Part shown: positions 34,673-42,792 of the stretch, in pieces | How positions within the stretch are numbered: the first letter of the stretch is position 1 | Layout of the letters: each line of letters begins with the position of its first letter | Source: Duganella zoogloeoides | GTDB lineage: Bacteria; Pseudomonadota; Gammaproteobacteria; Burkholderiales; Burkholderiaceae_D | DNA length: 64,000 nt | Assembly: GCF_034479515.1 (NCBI RefSeq) | Contig: NZ_CP140152.1 | Span: 3,720,001 to 3,784,000, forward strand | Direction: 5' to 3' | Notes under the pieces: generated by a model | What the model was told of the DNA's origin: nothing | What the model saw: only the letters and a program-made list of their open reading frames with translations | Database searches by the model: none | Translations under genes and position numbers: made by a program

Positions 34673-35122
34673 ATGCGCCGTTTGCTCATCCCGGTTTTGC
34701 TTGCCGCCGCCGTCACCAGCGGTTGCGCCACCCCGCACCAGGTTGATGCGGCCCAGGCCAACCGCGAGGTGGTACTGAAGTTTTACGAGGCCGGCCTCAA
34801 TCGCAAGGATGCCGACGCCGCCTTGCAATACGTGGGGCCGCGCTACGTTCAGCACAATCCGAACGCCGCCGATGGTCCCGAAGGCTTCCGCCAGTTCATC
34901 GCCTTCTTGCGCGACAAGTACCCGGACTCGCACAGCACCATCGTCAAAAGTTTTGTCGATGGCGACTTCGTCATCCTGCACGTCCACGCCGTACGTGAGC
35001 CTGGCACGCGTGGCAACGCCATCGTCGATATTTTCAAACTGGAAAACGGCAAAGTCGTCGAACACTGGGATGTGAACCAGGCCGTGCCGGAGCGCACTGC
35101 CAGCGGCAACCCGATGTTCTAG
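34673..35122 (+). CDS. SnoaL/NTF2-fold lipoprotein
   Basis: 149 residues. Lipobox 'AAVTSGCA' with Cys20 as the expected lipidation site. The mature domain is a SnoaL-like NTF2 fold: 'REVVLKFYEAGLNRKDADAA', 'YVQHNPNAADGPEGFRQFI', 'VHAVREPGTRGNAIVDIFKL' and 'VVEHWDVNQAVP'. SnoaL-like proteins of this pattern have His/Asp pockets, but many are of unknown role. Ribosome site CGGAGAC is nine bases before the ATG. Confidence 0.85.
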   Translation: MRRLLIPVLLAAAVTSGCATPHQVDAAQANREVVLKFYEAGLNRKDADAALQYVGPRYVQHNPNAADGPEGFRQFIAFLRDKYPDSHSTIVKSFVDGDFVILHVHAVREPGTRGNAIVDIFKLENGKVVEHWDVNQAVPERTASGNPMF

Positions 35123-35214
35123 TCAGCGAGGCGGGGATTTCTTTGCCGGTTTTTGCTCAAGCATTTATTAGGAGACCTAATACCGCGCCGCCATCGGTGG
35201 TAAAGTCTGACGCC

Positions 35215-36249
35215 ATGGCACAAAACAATCTCAATGACATCCTCGCCTTCATCGCGGTCGCGCGCGAAGGCAGTTTTACCAAGGCGGCGGCCAGGCTCGG
35301 TGTGTCGCAATCGGCGCTGAGCCAGACCGTGCGGGCGCTGGAGCAGCGCCTTGCCCTGCCGCTGCTGGTGCGCACCACGCGCAGCGTCTCGCCCACCGAG
35401 GCCGGGCTGCAGATCATGGCCAACATCGCCCCGCATTTCGAGGAAATCGAGGCGCAACTGGCGTTGCTGGGCGAACGCCGCCTGAAGCCGGCCGGCACCA
35501 TCCGCGTCAGTGCAGGCGAGCACTCGGCGCTGACCATTTTGCAGCCGGCGCTGAACAAGCTGCTGCCCGACTACCCCGACATCCGCCTGGAAATCCACTC
35601 GGAAAACCGCCTGACCGACATCGTCGCCGAACGCTACGACGCCGGCGTGCGCATGGGCGACCAGGTGGACAAGGACATGATCGCCGTACGCATCAGCGCC
35701 GACCTGCGCTGGGCCGTGGTGGGGTCGCCCGGTTATTTCGCGCGGCGCCCGGCGCCGCAGGTGCCGAGCGACCTGACCGAGCACAACTGCATCAATATGC
35801 GCCTGCCCACCCACGGCGCGATCTATACCTGGGAATTCGCCAAGGATGGCCGCGAGGTCAAGGTCAAGGTGGACGGGCAACTGGTGTTCAACAACCTGGC
35901 GCTGCGCATCCAGTCCGCGCTCGACGGCCTGGGCCTGGCTTACATTCCCGAAGACCAGGTGCAGCCGCACATCGACGCCGGCCGGCTGGTGCGGGTGCTG
36001 GACGACTGGTGCCCCGCCTGCCCCGGCTACCGCCTGCCCCGGCTACCGCCTGTATTACCCGAGCCGGCGCCACCCGTCGGCCGCGTTTACCCTGTTCCTC
36101 GACGCGGTGCGCTACCAGCCCTAGCGGGACGCTTGCGACCGATAAAGGCCAGCACCAGCAGCAAGGCCATGGCCAGCAAGCTGGCGGAACAGGCCAGCTG
36201 GGTTAATGTGAAGCACCGGAGCTGGCGGCGTCATCGGCGCACCGTTTGA
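35215..36249 (+). CDS. LysR-family regulator with C-terminal frameshift
   Basis: The N-terminal winged helix ('ILAFIAVAREGSFTKAAARL', 'GVSQSALSQTVRALEQRL') and the substrate-binding domain are normal to about residue 266 ('VRVLDDWCPACPGY'). Then a 16-base tandem duplication (36017-36048) shifts the frame, replacing the usual end by a Pro/Arg-rich tail of about 75 residues. In the +1 frame the expected ending 'YRLYYPSRRHPSAAFTLFLD' is intact and stops at 36124. So the original gene was 35215-36124 minus one repeat. The present product may still bind DNA. The tail overlaps the antisense gene at 36203. Whether the duplication is real or a sequencing error is open. Confidence 0.85.
   Translation: MAQNNLNDILAFIAVAREGSFTKAAARLGVSQSALSQTVRALEQRLALPLLVRTTRSVSPTEAGLQIMANIAPHFEEIEAQLALLGERRLKPAGTIRVSAGEHSALTILQPALNKLLPDYPDIRLEIHSENRLTDIVAERYDAGVRMGDQVDKDMIAVRISADLRWAVVGSPGYFARRPAPQVPSDLTEHNCINMRLPTHGAIYTWEFAKDGREVKVKVDGQLVFNNLALRIQSALDGLGLAYIPEDQVQPHIDAGRLVRVLDDWCPACPGYRLPRLPPVLPEPAPPVGRVYPVPRRGALPALAGRLRPIKASTSSKAMASKLAEQASWVNVKHRSWRRHRRTV
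36017..36048. repeat. 16-bp perfect tandem duplication inside LysR gene
   Basis: CCTGCCCCGGCTACCG is present at 36017-36032 and again at 36033-36048, followed by a further partial CCTG. Sixteen is not a multiple of three, so the second copy causes the frameshift. Confidence 0.95.
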
Positions 36250-36607
36250 TCAGCTCCTTGTACAACTGGGGTTCGCTGGCTTCGAGCTGCTTGAGAGCAT
36301 CGACCGCCGTGTGCAGCACGGTGTTTGCTTGGGTCTTCTTGATTTCGTTGATGTCCTCTACCGCCTTTTTCACCTTCTTGAGTACATCGGCATCGACCGC
36401 CTGCTGTTCCGCCAGCTTGATGACCAGCTCGTTGAGCCAGCCTATCTGCTTGCCATAACTGGCCACCTCCGACACCACCCGCTTCTCGATCCCGGCATCG
36501 CCGGCGAAATTGAAGGTGGGAGAAAACCACGGCAAACTGATGCGCTGCATAACGTCGCCCGACAGCGGCAGCTTGAACAGCCAGAACGGATCGAATTCGG
36601 TAGCCAT
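36203..36607 (-). CDS. Small hypothetical protein, phasin-like helical profile
   Basis: 134 residues, no leader. The N-terminus is aromatic ('MATEFDPFWLFKLPLSGDVM'); the rest is predicted helical, with regular charged heptads ('LAEQQAVDADVLKKVKKAVE', 'INEIKKTQANTVLHTAVDAL'). The overall profile recalls short phasin or granule-associated proteins but no diagnostic motif is seen. The ATG at 36607 has GGAGGAATC directly upstream, which decides against a longer start at 36661. It is tandem with, and 58 bases from, the dehydratase gene. Confidence 0.75.
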   Translation of the reverse strand: MATEFDPFWLFKLPLSGDVMQRISLPWFSPTFNFAGDAGIEKRVVSEVASYGKQIGWLNELVIKLAEQQAVDADVLKKVKKAVEDINEIKKTQANTVLHTAVDALKQLEASEPQLYKELIKRCADDAASSGASH

Positions 36608-36664
36608 GATTCCTCCACGGGTAGAGGACGCCGGGCGGCGCCTTCCGTCCAGTGTAGCCATCGG

Positions 36665-37831
36665 TCATACCGCCAATTTGACCATTTCGCGATACAGGTC
36701 GGCCTTGCCCTCGAAACCGATGCCGGGCAATTCCGGCAGCACGATGTGGCCGTTATCGACGGTCACGCCGTCGGGGAAGCCGCCATAGGGCTGGAACAGG
36801 TCGGGATACGACTCGTTGCCGCCCAGCCCCAGGCCGGCCGCGATGTTGAGCGACATCTGGTGGCCGCCGTGCGGGATGCAGCGCTTGGGCGACCAGCCGT
36901 GTTCGCGCAGCATGTCGAGCGTGCGCAGGTACTCGACCAGGCCGTAACTGAGCGCGCAGTCGAATTGCAGCCAGTCGCGGTCGGCGCGCATGCCGCCATA
37001 GCGGATCAGGTTGCGCGCATCCTGCATCGAAAACAGGTCTTCGCCGGTGGCCATCGGGTTCTTGTAGTAATTGCGCAGCGTGGCCTGCAGTTCGAAGTCG
37101 AGCGGATCGCCTGGCTCTTCGTACCAGAACAGGTCGTACTGCGACAGCGCCTTGGCGTACTTCACCGCCGTGTCGAGGTCGAAGCGGCCGTTGGCGTCCA
37201 CCGCCAGTTTCTGGCCGTCCTGCAGCACGCTCAGCACCGAGTCGATGCGGCGCAGGTCTTCGTCGAGATCGGCGCCGCCGATTTTCTTTTTCACCACCGT
37301 GTAGCCGCGGTCAATGTAGCTGCGCATCTCGTCCTTGAGCTTGCCGTGATCCTGGCCCGGGTAGTAATAGCCGCCGGCCGCATACACGAAAATCTTGCGG
37401 TCAGCCTGGCCGTTGCCGTAGCGGTCGGCCAGCAGCTGGAACAGCGGCTTGCCTTCGATCTTGGCCACCGCATCCCACACCGCCATGTCGATGGTGCCGA
37501 TCGCCACCGAGCGCTCGCCGTGGCCGCCCGGCTTTTCGTTGGTGAACATGCAGTTCCAGATTTTATGGGGATCGAGATTGGTGCCGGCATCGTCCACCAG
37601 GCTGGCCGGGTCGGCTTCCAGGATGCGCGGAATGAAGCGTTCGCGCATCAGGGTGCCCTGGCCGTAGCGGCCGTTGGAATTGAAACCGTAGCCGATCACC
37701 GGCTTGCCGTCGCGGATGACGTCGGTCACCACGGCCACCAGGCTCAGGGTCATCTTGCTGAAGTCGATGTAGGCGTTGCGGATCGGGGAGCTGATCGGAA
37801 CGGTTTTTTCGCGGATTTCTACGATTTTCAT
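36665..37831 (-). CDS. tarD: Enolase-superfamily sugar-acid dehydratase, D-tartrate dehydratase-like
   Basis: 388 residues. Opens 'ISSPIRNAYIDFSKMT', and the barrel has the KxK acid/base pair at K181-K183 ('VVKKKIGGADL'). Metal ligands lie in 'LAVDANGRFD' (Asp), 'FWYEEPGDPLD' (Glu) and 'MATGEDLFS' (Glu), and the second-face His is in 'CIPHGGHQMSLN'. The whole pattern is that of the D-tartrate dehydratase TarD (Bradyrhizobium type), which converts D-tartrate to oxaloacetate with Mg2+. A divergent LysR gene 85 bases away is the likely regulator. Symbol given on family resemblance only. Confidence 0.85.
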   Translation of the reverse strand: MKIVEIREKTVPISSPIRNAYIDFSKMTLSLVAVVTDVIRDGKPVIGYGFNSNGRYGQGTLMRERFIPRILEADPASLVDDAGTNLDPHKIWNCMFTNEKPGGHGERSVAIGTIDMAVWDAVAKIEGKPLFQLLADRYGNGQADRKIFVYAAGGYYYPGQDHGKLKDEMRSYIDRGYTVVKKKIGGADLDEDLRRIDSVLSVLQDGQKLAVDANGRFDLDTAVKYAKALSQYDLFWYEEPGDPLDFELQATLRNYYKNPMATGEDLFSMQDARNLIRYGGMRADRDWLQFDCALSYGLVEYLRTLDMLREHGWSPKRCIPHGGHQMSLNIAAGLGLGGNESYPDLFQPYGGFPDGVTVDNGHIVLPELPGIGFEGKADLYREMVKLAV

Positions 37832-37916
37832 GCGGTTCTCCTGTCAAAGTGCGATCAGTCTACTCTTGACTTACACTGGTAAAATTCACCTGAATTGAAA
37901 CCTTTATTCACTTTAA

Positions 37917-38825
37917 ATGAAAACCGACACCGCCCCCGACCTGACCTTTTTCGTGCTGCTGGCCAAGCTGGGCAGCATGAGCGCCACCGCCCGCGAGCTG
38001 GGCGTGACGCCCCCTGCCGTCACCAAGCGTTTGAGCCTGATGGAGCAGCGCCTCGGGGTGCGCCTGGTCAACCGCACCACCCGCCGCATCAGCCTGACCA
38101 ACGAGGGTGAGTCGTACCTGGCGCAGGCCTCGCACATCCTGCACCAGATCCGCGAGATGGAGGAGTCGGTCGCCAGCGGGCGCGCCGCGCCCAAGGGTCT
38201 GCTGCGGGTAAACGCCACGCCGGGCTTCGGCCGCACGCGCATCGCGCCCATCGTCTCGCGCTTTGCCCATGCCTACCCGGAAGTGGAAGTGGAGCTGCAC
38301 CTGACCGACCGTCCCATCAGCCTGGTGGAAGAAGCGTACGACCTGGCGATCCGCTTCGGCGAGCTGCCCGACACGCGCCTCACCGCCCGCAAGCTGATGG
38401 CCAACCGGCGCTTTCTATGCGCGTCGCCCGGCTACATCAAAAAAGCGGGCGAGCCGCACACGCCGGCCGAACTGCACCGCCACCGCTGCATCCTGCATCG
38501 CCAGAACGACGACGTGTACGGCACCTGGCGCCTGCAAAAGGGCAAGGTGGAAGAACTGGTGAAGGTGCGCGGCGCCGTCTCCAGCAACGACGGCGACATC
38601 GTCATGCTGTGGGCGCTGGCCGGCCACGGCATCGTTCAGCGCTCCGAGTGGGATGCCGCCAGGTACCTGGCCAGCGGGCGCCTGCGGCAGGTAATGCGCG
38701 ACTACACCCTGCCCGACGCCGACCTGTACCTGTATTACCTCAGCCGCCAGAACCAGCCGGCCAAGGTGCGCGCATTCATCGACTTCATCGCCGGCGAATT
38801 CGAGCAGGCATCAAACTTCGCCTGA
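37917..38825 (+). CDS. LysR-family regulator, likely controls tarD
   Basis: 302 residues. DNA-binding domain: 'LTFFVLLAKLGSMSATAREL', 'GVTPPAVTKRLSLMEQRLG'. Substrate-binding domain: 'GLLRVNATPGFGRTRIAPIV' and 'AHAYPEVEVELHLTDRPISL'. It is of the CrgA/DhcR-like group. Divergent orientation from the tartrate dehydratase gene with an AT-rich 85-base spacer is the classic LysR-target arrangement. Its end overlaps the convergent MarR gene by 15 bases. Confidence 0.9.
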   Translation: MKTDTAPDLTFFVLLAKLGSMSATARELGVTPPAVTKRLSLMEQRLGVRLVNRTTRRISLTNEGESYLAQASHILHQIREMEESVASGRAAPKGLLRVNATPGFGRTRIAPIVSRFAHAYPEVEVELHLTDRPISLVEEAYDLAIRFGELPDTRLTARKLMANRRFLCASPGYIKKAGEPHTPAELHRHRCILHRQNDDVYGTWRLQKGKVEELVKVRGAVSSNDGDIVMLWALAGHGIVQRSEWDAARYLASGRLRQVMRDYTLPDADLYLYYLSRQNQPAKVRAFIDFIAGEFEQASNFA

Positions 38826-39254
38826 TGCCTCGAGCTGCGCAACGTGAGCCAGCCAGCGGGCCACGGTGTCCAGTTCGGCTGCGGAGAAGCCGTCCGCCAG
38901 CCGCACATTGAGTTCCTTGAGCACGGCGCCGGCCTGCACGCTGGCTTGCGCGCCGGCGGCAGTCAGTTGCAGGCGCGTGAGCCGGCCATCGCGCGCATCG
39001 CTCACGCGCTCCACCAGCAAAGCCGCTTCCATGCGCTTGGACAGGTTGGTCACTGCCGCCGGCGCCACGGCCAGCGCGGTCGCAATCTCGCCCACCGTGG
39101 CCTGGTTGCGCGAGGCCAGGAAGAACAGCAAGCCCGCCTGCGCCGAACTGGCACCGTCCCACGCCTGCGGCCGTGTCTCGACCCAACGCTGCAAGGCGCG
39201 CTGCGCGCGGTTGAGCAGGAACACCAGGCGCGGCCTGGCGCGCTGCGCGCTCAT
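38811..39254 (-). CDS. MarR-family regulator
   Basis: 147 residues. Winged helix 'ATVGEIATALAVAPAAVTNL' with the recognition helix 'SKRMEAALLVERVSDARDGR', which includes the D-x-R-D-x-R wing. The start overlaps the stop of the upstream hydrolase (ATGA), so both are expressed from the promoter before 40123. That promoter carries a triple GTTAAC array, probably the operator of this protein. Confidence 0.9.
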   Translation of the reverse strand: MSAQRARPRLVFLLNRAQRALQRWVETRPQAWDGASSAQAGLLFFLASRNQATVGEIATALAVAPAAVTNLSKRMEAALLVERVSDARDGRLTRLQLTAAGAQASVQAGAVLKELNVRLADGFSAAELDTVARWLAHVAQLEASGEV

Positions 39255-40123
39255 GACGCTTCCTTCGGCGCGGTCGCCTTGTCGCGCAGCCAGTCCACGA
39301 CCCGTGGCCACAGCAGCGCGCCGACGCGCTGGCGGAAAAACCCCATGTGACCGATGGCGGCCAGGCCGGCATCGCGTGGCGCGATCTGGCGCCGCGCCAC
39401 GCTGGCATTGACCAGCGGCGCCACCAGCATGCCGATGGCATGCGGATTGGCCCACGGATCGTCCGCAAAGCCCAGCACCAGCAGCGGAGTGCGCACGCGC
39501 GCCATGCGCGCCTGCGCATCCATTGCCGGGTCGTCGAAAAAATAGCGGGGCAGCGCAGTCCAGCGGCTCCATTGGCGCATCACGCCGGCGGGCAGATCCT
39601 CGCCCAGTCCCAGTTTGCGCGCGGGCATATAACCGTAAATGGTGGTGAGCAGAGGCGTAAGCACCCGCATCACGAGCCCGATGCGCAACCGCTCGGCCAG
39701 CCCGGTCACGGTGGCCGTCACGCCCGCGTGGGAGGCCACCAGCACCGCGCCGTGCAGCAGGTTTGTCGTGCTGTTCAGGGCCAGCGCGTGGCCGCCCAGG
39801 CTGTGGCCCACAGCCAGCAGCGGCAGTTCAGCAAACCGCGCGGCGGCCCAGCGCGTGACGGCGCCCACGTCATCCTCGAGCCAGTCGGCCATGGTGATGT
39901 CCATGCCCCGCAGACTGGCCGGGCGCGAACGGCCGATGCCGCGATAGTCGTAGGTCACCACGTGAAAGCCGGCTGCGGCCAGGTGGCGCGCGAACGGCTC
40001 GTAATAGCGCTGGGCGATGCCGGTGCCGGGGTGAATCAGCACCACGGCGACAGGCGCGGTGCTGGTCCACACGCTGGCGGCGATGGTTTGCCGGTTGGGC
40101 AGGACGATGATGACGGATTCCAT
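39251..40123 (-). CDS. Alpha/beta hydrolase
   Basis: 290 residues, cytoplasmic. 'VLIHPGTGIAQRYYEPFARH' is the oxyanion loop, with His-Pro in place of the usual His-Gly. 'VVTYDYRGIGRSRP' follows, and the nucleophile elbow 'AVGHSLGGHAL' gives the Ser. Asp is expected in 'LGFADDPWAN' and His in 'IGHMGFFRQR'. Similar proteins are annotated as YheT/esterase-like with unknown substrate. First gene of a two-gene operon with a MarR regulator. Confidence 0.88.
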   Translation of the reverse strand: MESVIIVLPNRQTIAASVWTSTAPVAVVLIHPGTGIAQRYYEPFARHLAAAGFHVVTYDYRGIGRSRPASLRGMDITMADWLEDDVGAVTRWAAARFAELPLLAVGHSLGGHALALNSTTNLLHGAVLVASHAGVTATVTGLAERLRIGLVMRVLTPLLTTIYGYMPARKLGLGEDLPAGVMRQWSRWTALPRYFFDDPAMDAQARMARVRTPLLVLGFADDPWANPHAIGMLVAPLVNASVARRQIAPRDAGLAAIGHMGFFRQRVGALLWPRVVDWLRDKATAPKEAS

Positions 40124-40137
40124 GAAATTCCATTTTC

Positions 40138-40168
40138 GTTAACGTGTTAACGTGTTAACGACTTTATA
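40138..40168 (-). promoter_or_regulatory. Triple GTTAAC operator and -10 of hydrolase/marR operon
   Basis: Three GTTAAC hexamers lie at 40138-40143, 40146-40151 and 40154-40159, each separated by GT (8-base period). On the minus strand a TATAAA (40163-40168) precedes them, so they occupy the initial transcribed region. Self-palindromic repeats of this sort fit a MarR dimer, possibly binding cooperatively. Confidence 0.55.
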
Positions 40169-40230
40169 GCATGGTTTGACCGACTTGCTGAAATTGCCAT
40201 GAGCACCGGCACCCGGTATCATGGCGCAGT

Positions 40231-40443
40231 TTTGGTGCTCGCGGTCGTCATCGGCCGCAGTTAAACGGGAAACACGCGTCGGGAGGCCGGCGGTAAACGT
40301 GTGCTGTCCCCGCAACGGTAAAACAGGCGCCAGCGCGTTGTCACGATGCGCCGGCAGGTCAGCTCAATAGTCCACTGTGCAGCGAGGTTACCCTCGGCAT
40401 GGGAAGGCGGGGTGATTTGTCCTGTTAGCCCGGATACCGGCCA
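40231..40443 (+). ncRNA. Cobalamin riboswitch
   Basis: The conserved core CTGTCCCCGCAACGGTA lies at 40304-40320 and the B12 box AGCCCGGATACCGGCC at 40427-40442. The upstream arm begins around TTTGGTGCTCGCGG and includes ACGGGAAACACG. Order and spacing match the class with a 5' P1-P3 arm. The receptor ATG is about 175 bases further on; the GC-rich stretch between can form the expression hairpin. It should reduce synthesis of the TonB receptor when adenosylcobalamin is plentiful. Confidence 0.88.
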
Positions 40444-40618
40444 GGACGGATGGAAGCAAGCGGCCGGGACCTGTCGTATTGGCGGAGCATGCCATGCCGG
40501 CGCGGTAAAACGCGCCGGGCGCTCGCATCGCCCGCCCTGGCTGCATTGCTTCTTTTTATTCGGCCCACTGAGGATGGGTCGAAGAAAAGACCGCAATCCG
40601 GTCACCACCCGCTAGCCA

Positions 40619-42718
40619 ATGAAAACCACACCACGCATCCCCCACCCACTGCGGCTGCTGCCGGCTATGCTGTTGGCCGCCCTGCCCGCGCTAGCCCATG
40701 CCATCGCCGACGACAACCAGCCCGTCCAGCCAGTGCAGCAAATTGAAGTCTCGGCCAGCCTGATCCCGCTCGGCGTGGCCGATTCCGCCAACCAGGGCAC
40801 GGTCACCGCCAAGCAGCTGGAAAATCGCCCGCTGCTGCGCACCGGCGAACTGCTCGAAGCGGTGCCGGGCCTGATCGTCACCCAGCATGCCGGCGACGGC
40901 AAGGCCAACCAGTATTTTGCGCGCGGCTTCAATCTCGATCACGGCACCGACTTCCGCACCACTGTGATGGGCATGCCGGTCAACCTGCCCACCAACGCCC
41001 ACGGCCAGGGCTACTCGGACCTGAACTTCGTGATCCCGGAACTGATCAGCACCATCCAGTACAAAAAGGGCACTTATTATGCCGAGGAAGGCGATTTTTC
41101 CGCCGCCGGCGCCGCCGCTTTCGACTACGTTAAACAGCTCGATCAAGGCTTGCTGAGCGTGGAAGCGGGCCAGCACCGTTTTCACCGCGCACTGGTGGCC
41201 AACTCCACGCCGCTGGCCGGCGGCGCCCTGCTCTACGCGCTCGAGCGCGCCGGCCAGGACGGCCCGTGGGATACGCCCGAAGATTACCAGCGCACCAACG
41301 GCGTGCTGTCATATAGCTGGTCGCGCGGCGACGACGATGTGCGCGTGACCGCCATGGGCATGCACTCGTCGTGGAACTCCACCGACCAGGTGCCGCAGCG
41401 TGCGCTGGACGCCGGCCTGATCGGCCGCTACGGCGCGCTCGACCCCAGCGACGGCGGCGAGACCTCGCGTTACAGCCTGTCGGGCGACTGGACCCGCCAG
41501 TACGCCGACGGCCATGGCCATGTCGGCGCCTACTTCATCAAGTCGCGCCTGGACCTGTACAGCAATTTCACATATGTGCTGGACGACCCCGAACACGGCG
41601 ACCAGTACCAACAGGCCGAGAGCCGGCAAATCCTGGGCCTGAACGCCGAGCGCACCTGGCAGCACAAGCTGGGACCTTTCGCGTCGGAGACCGCCATCGG
41701 CGTGCAGCTGCGCCAGGACCGCCTGTCTCCGGTGGGCCTGTACCTGAGCGAGCAAAAGCGCCGCCTGTCCACCGTGCGCGAGGATGAAGTAAAAGAGCGC
41801 AGCGGCGCGCTGTACGCGTCCAACAGCACCACGTGGGCGCCATGGCTGCGCACCGTGGCCGGCGTGCGCGCCGACCGCTACAGCTTTGACGTGGACAGCG
41901 ATAACGCTGCCAACTCGGGCAAGGTCGACGCCAGCATCAACAGCCCGAAATTCACCGCCATTTTCACACCGGGCAAACACGCCGAGGTGTACCTGAACTG
42001 GGGCCGTGGCTTCCACAGCAACGACGCGCGCGGCATCACCGGCACCGTCGATCCCAGGACCGGCCTGGCGGTGGACGCCGACGGCGCCGCCATCGAACGC
42101 GCCACGCCGCTGGTCAAGGCCACCGGCAAGGAAGCGGGCCTGCGCCTGGTGGGCCTGGTACCAGGCCTGCAAACCACCCTCGCCGCGTGGCAGCTCGACC
42201 TCGATTCGGAACTGATCTTCATCGGCGACGCCGGTACCACCGAAGCGGGCCGTCCCAGCCGCCGCCACGGCGTGGAGCTGACCAATTTCTACTCGCCGGC
42301 CAAGGACTGGATCATCGACGCCAACCTGGCCTGGTCGCACGCGCGCTTCCGCGATCACGATCCGGCCGGCGACTTCATCCCCGGCTCGATCAGCCGCACC
42401 GCATCCGTCGGCGTATCGGGCGAAGCGGGTCCATGGTCGGGCGGCATGCGGCTGCGCTACTTCGGCCCGCGCGCGCTGGTGGAGGACGACTCGGTGCGTT
42501 CGCCGTCGTCCACGCTGGTTAACATGAAGCTCGGCTACCAGCTGGCGGCCAACCTGAAGCTGACGGTGGAGGTACTCAACCTGCTGAACCGGCGCGTGAG
42601 CGACATCGATTACTACTACGAATCGCAACTGCCGGGCGAGGCGGCGCCGGTCGCAGATATTCATACCCATCCGGGCGAGATGCGCACGCTGCGGGCAGGA
42701 CTGGCATGGCGGTTTTAG
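40619..42718 (+). CDS. TonB-dependent receptor under cobalamin riboswitch control
   Basis: 699 residues. A leader ends at 'LAHAIA'. The TonB box region is 'QIEVSASLIPLG', and the plug has 'GELLEAVPGLIVTQHAGDGK', 'YFARGFNLDHGTDF' and 'ISTIQYKKGTYYAEEGDFSA'. The barrel ends 'TLRAGLAWRF'. The plug lacks the usual V-L-R-G-P motif and instead has the FNLDHGTDF pattern of a receptor group that differs from classical BtuB. Riboswitch control suggests uptake of a cobalamin, cobinamide or cobalt chelate. No Shine-Dalgarno is evident before the ATG. Confidence 0.9.
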   Translation: MKTTPRIPHPLRLLPAMLLAALPALAHAIADDNQPVQPVQQIEVSASLIPLGVADSANQGTVTAKQLENRPLLRTGELLEAVPGLIVTQHAGDGKANQYFARGFNLDHGTDFRTTVMGMPVNLPTNAHGQGYSDLNFVIPELISTIQYKKGTYYAEEGDFSAAGAAAFDYVKQLDQGLLSVEAGQHRFHRALVANSTPLAGGALLYALERAGQDGPWDTPEDYQRTNGVLSYSWSRGDDDVRVTAMGMHSSWNSTDQVPQRALDAGLIGRYGALDPSDGGETSRYSLSGDWTRQYADGHGHVGAYFIKSRLDLYSNFTYVLDDPEHGDQYQQAESRQILGLNAERTWQHKLGPFASETAIGVQLRQDRLSPVGLYLSEQKRRLSTVREDEVKERSGALYASNSTTWAPWLRTVAGVRADRYSFDVDSDNAANSGKVDASINSPKFTAIFTPGKHAEVYLNWGRGFHSNDARGITGTVDPRTGLAVDADGAAIERATPLVKATGKEAGLRLVGLVPGLQTTLAAWQLDLDSELIFIGDAGTTEAGRPSRRHGVELTNFYSPAKDWIIDANLAWSHARFRDHDPAGDFIPGSISRTASVGVSGEAGPWSGGMRLRYFGPRALVEDDSVRSPSSTLVNMKLGYQLAANLKLTVEVLNLLNRRVSDIDYYYESQLPGEAAPVADIHTHPGEMRTLRAGLAWRF

Positions 42719-42731
42719 CAACCAGCCATAA

Positions 42732-42771
42732 AAAAGCCCCAACCAGCCAGTGAAGGCGGGTTGGGGCTTTT
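42732..42771. terminator. Bidirectional intrinsic terminator
   Basis: AAAAGCCCCAACC (42732-42744) and GGTTGGGGCTTTT (42759-42771) form a perfect 13-base stem with a 14-base loop. It serves both the receptor gene and the convergent acnB gene. Confidence 0.9.
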
Positions 42772-42792
42772 AGCTGATACGGAAACCGGGGC

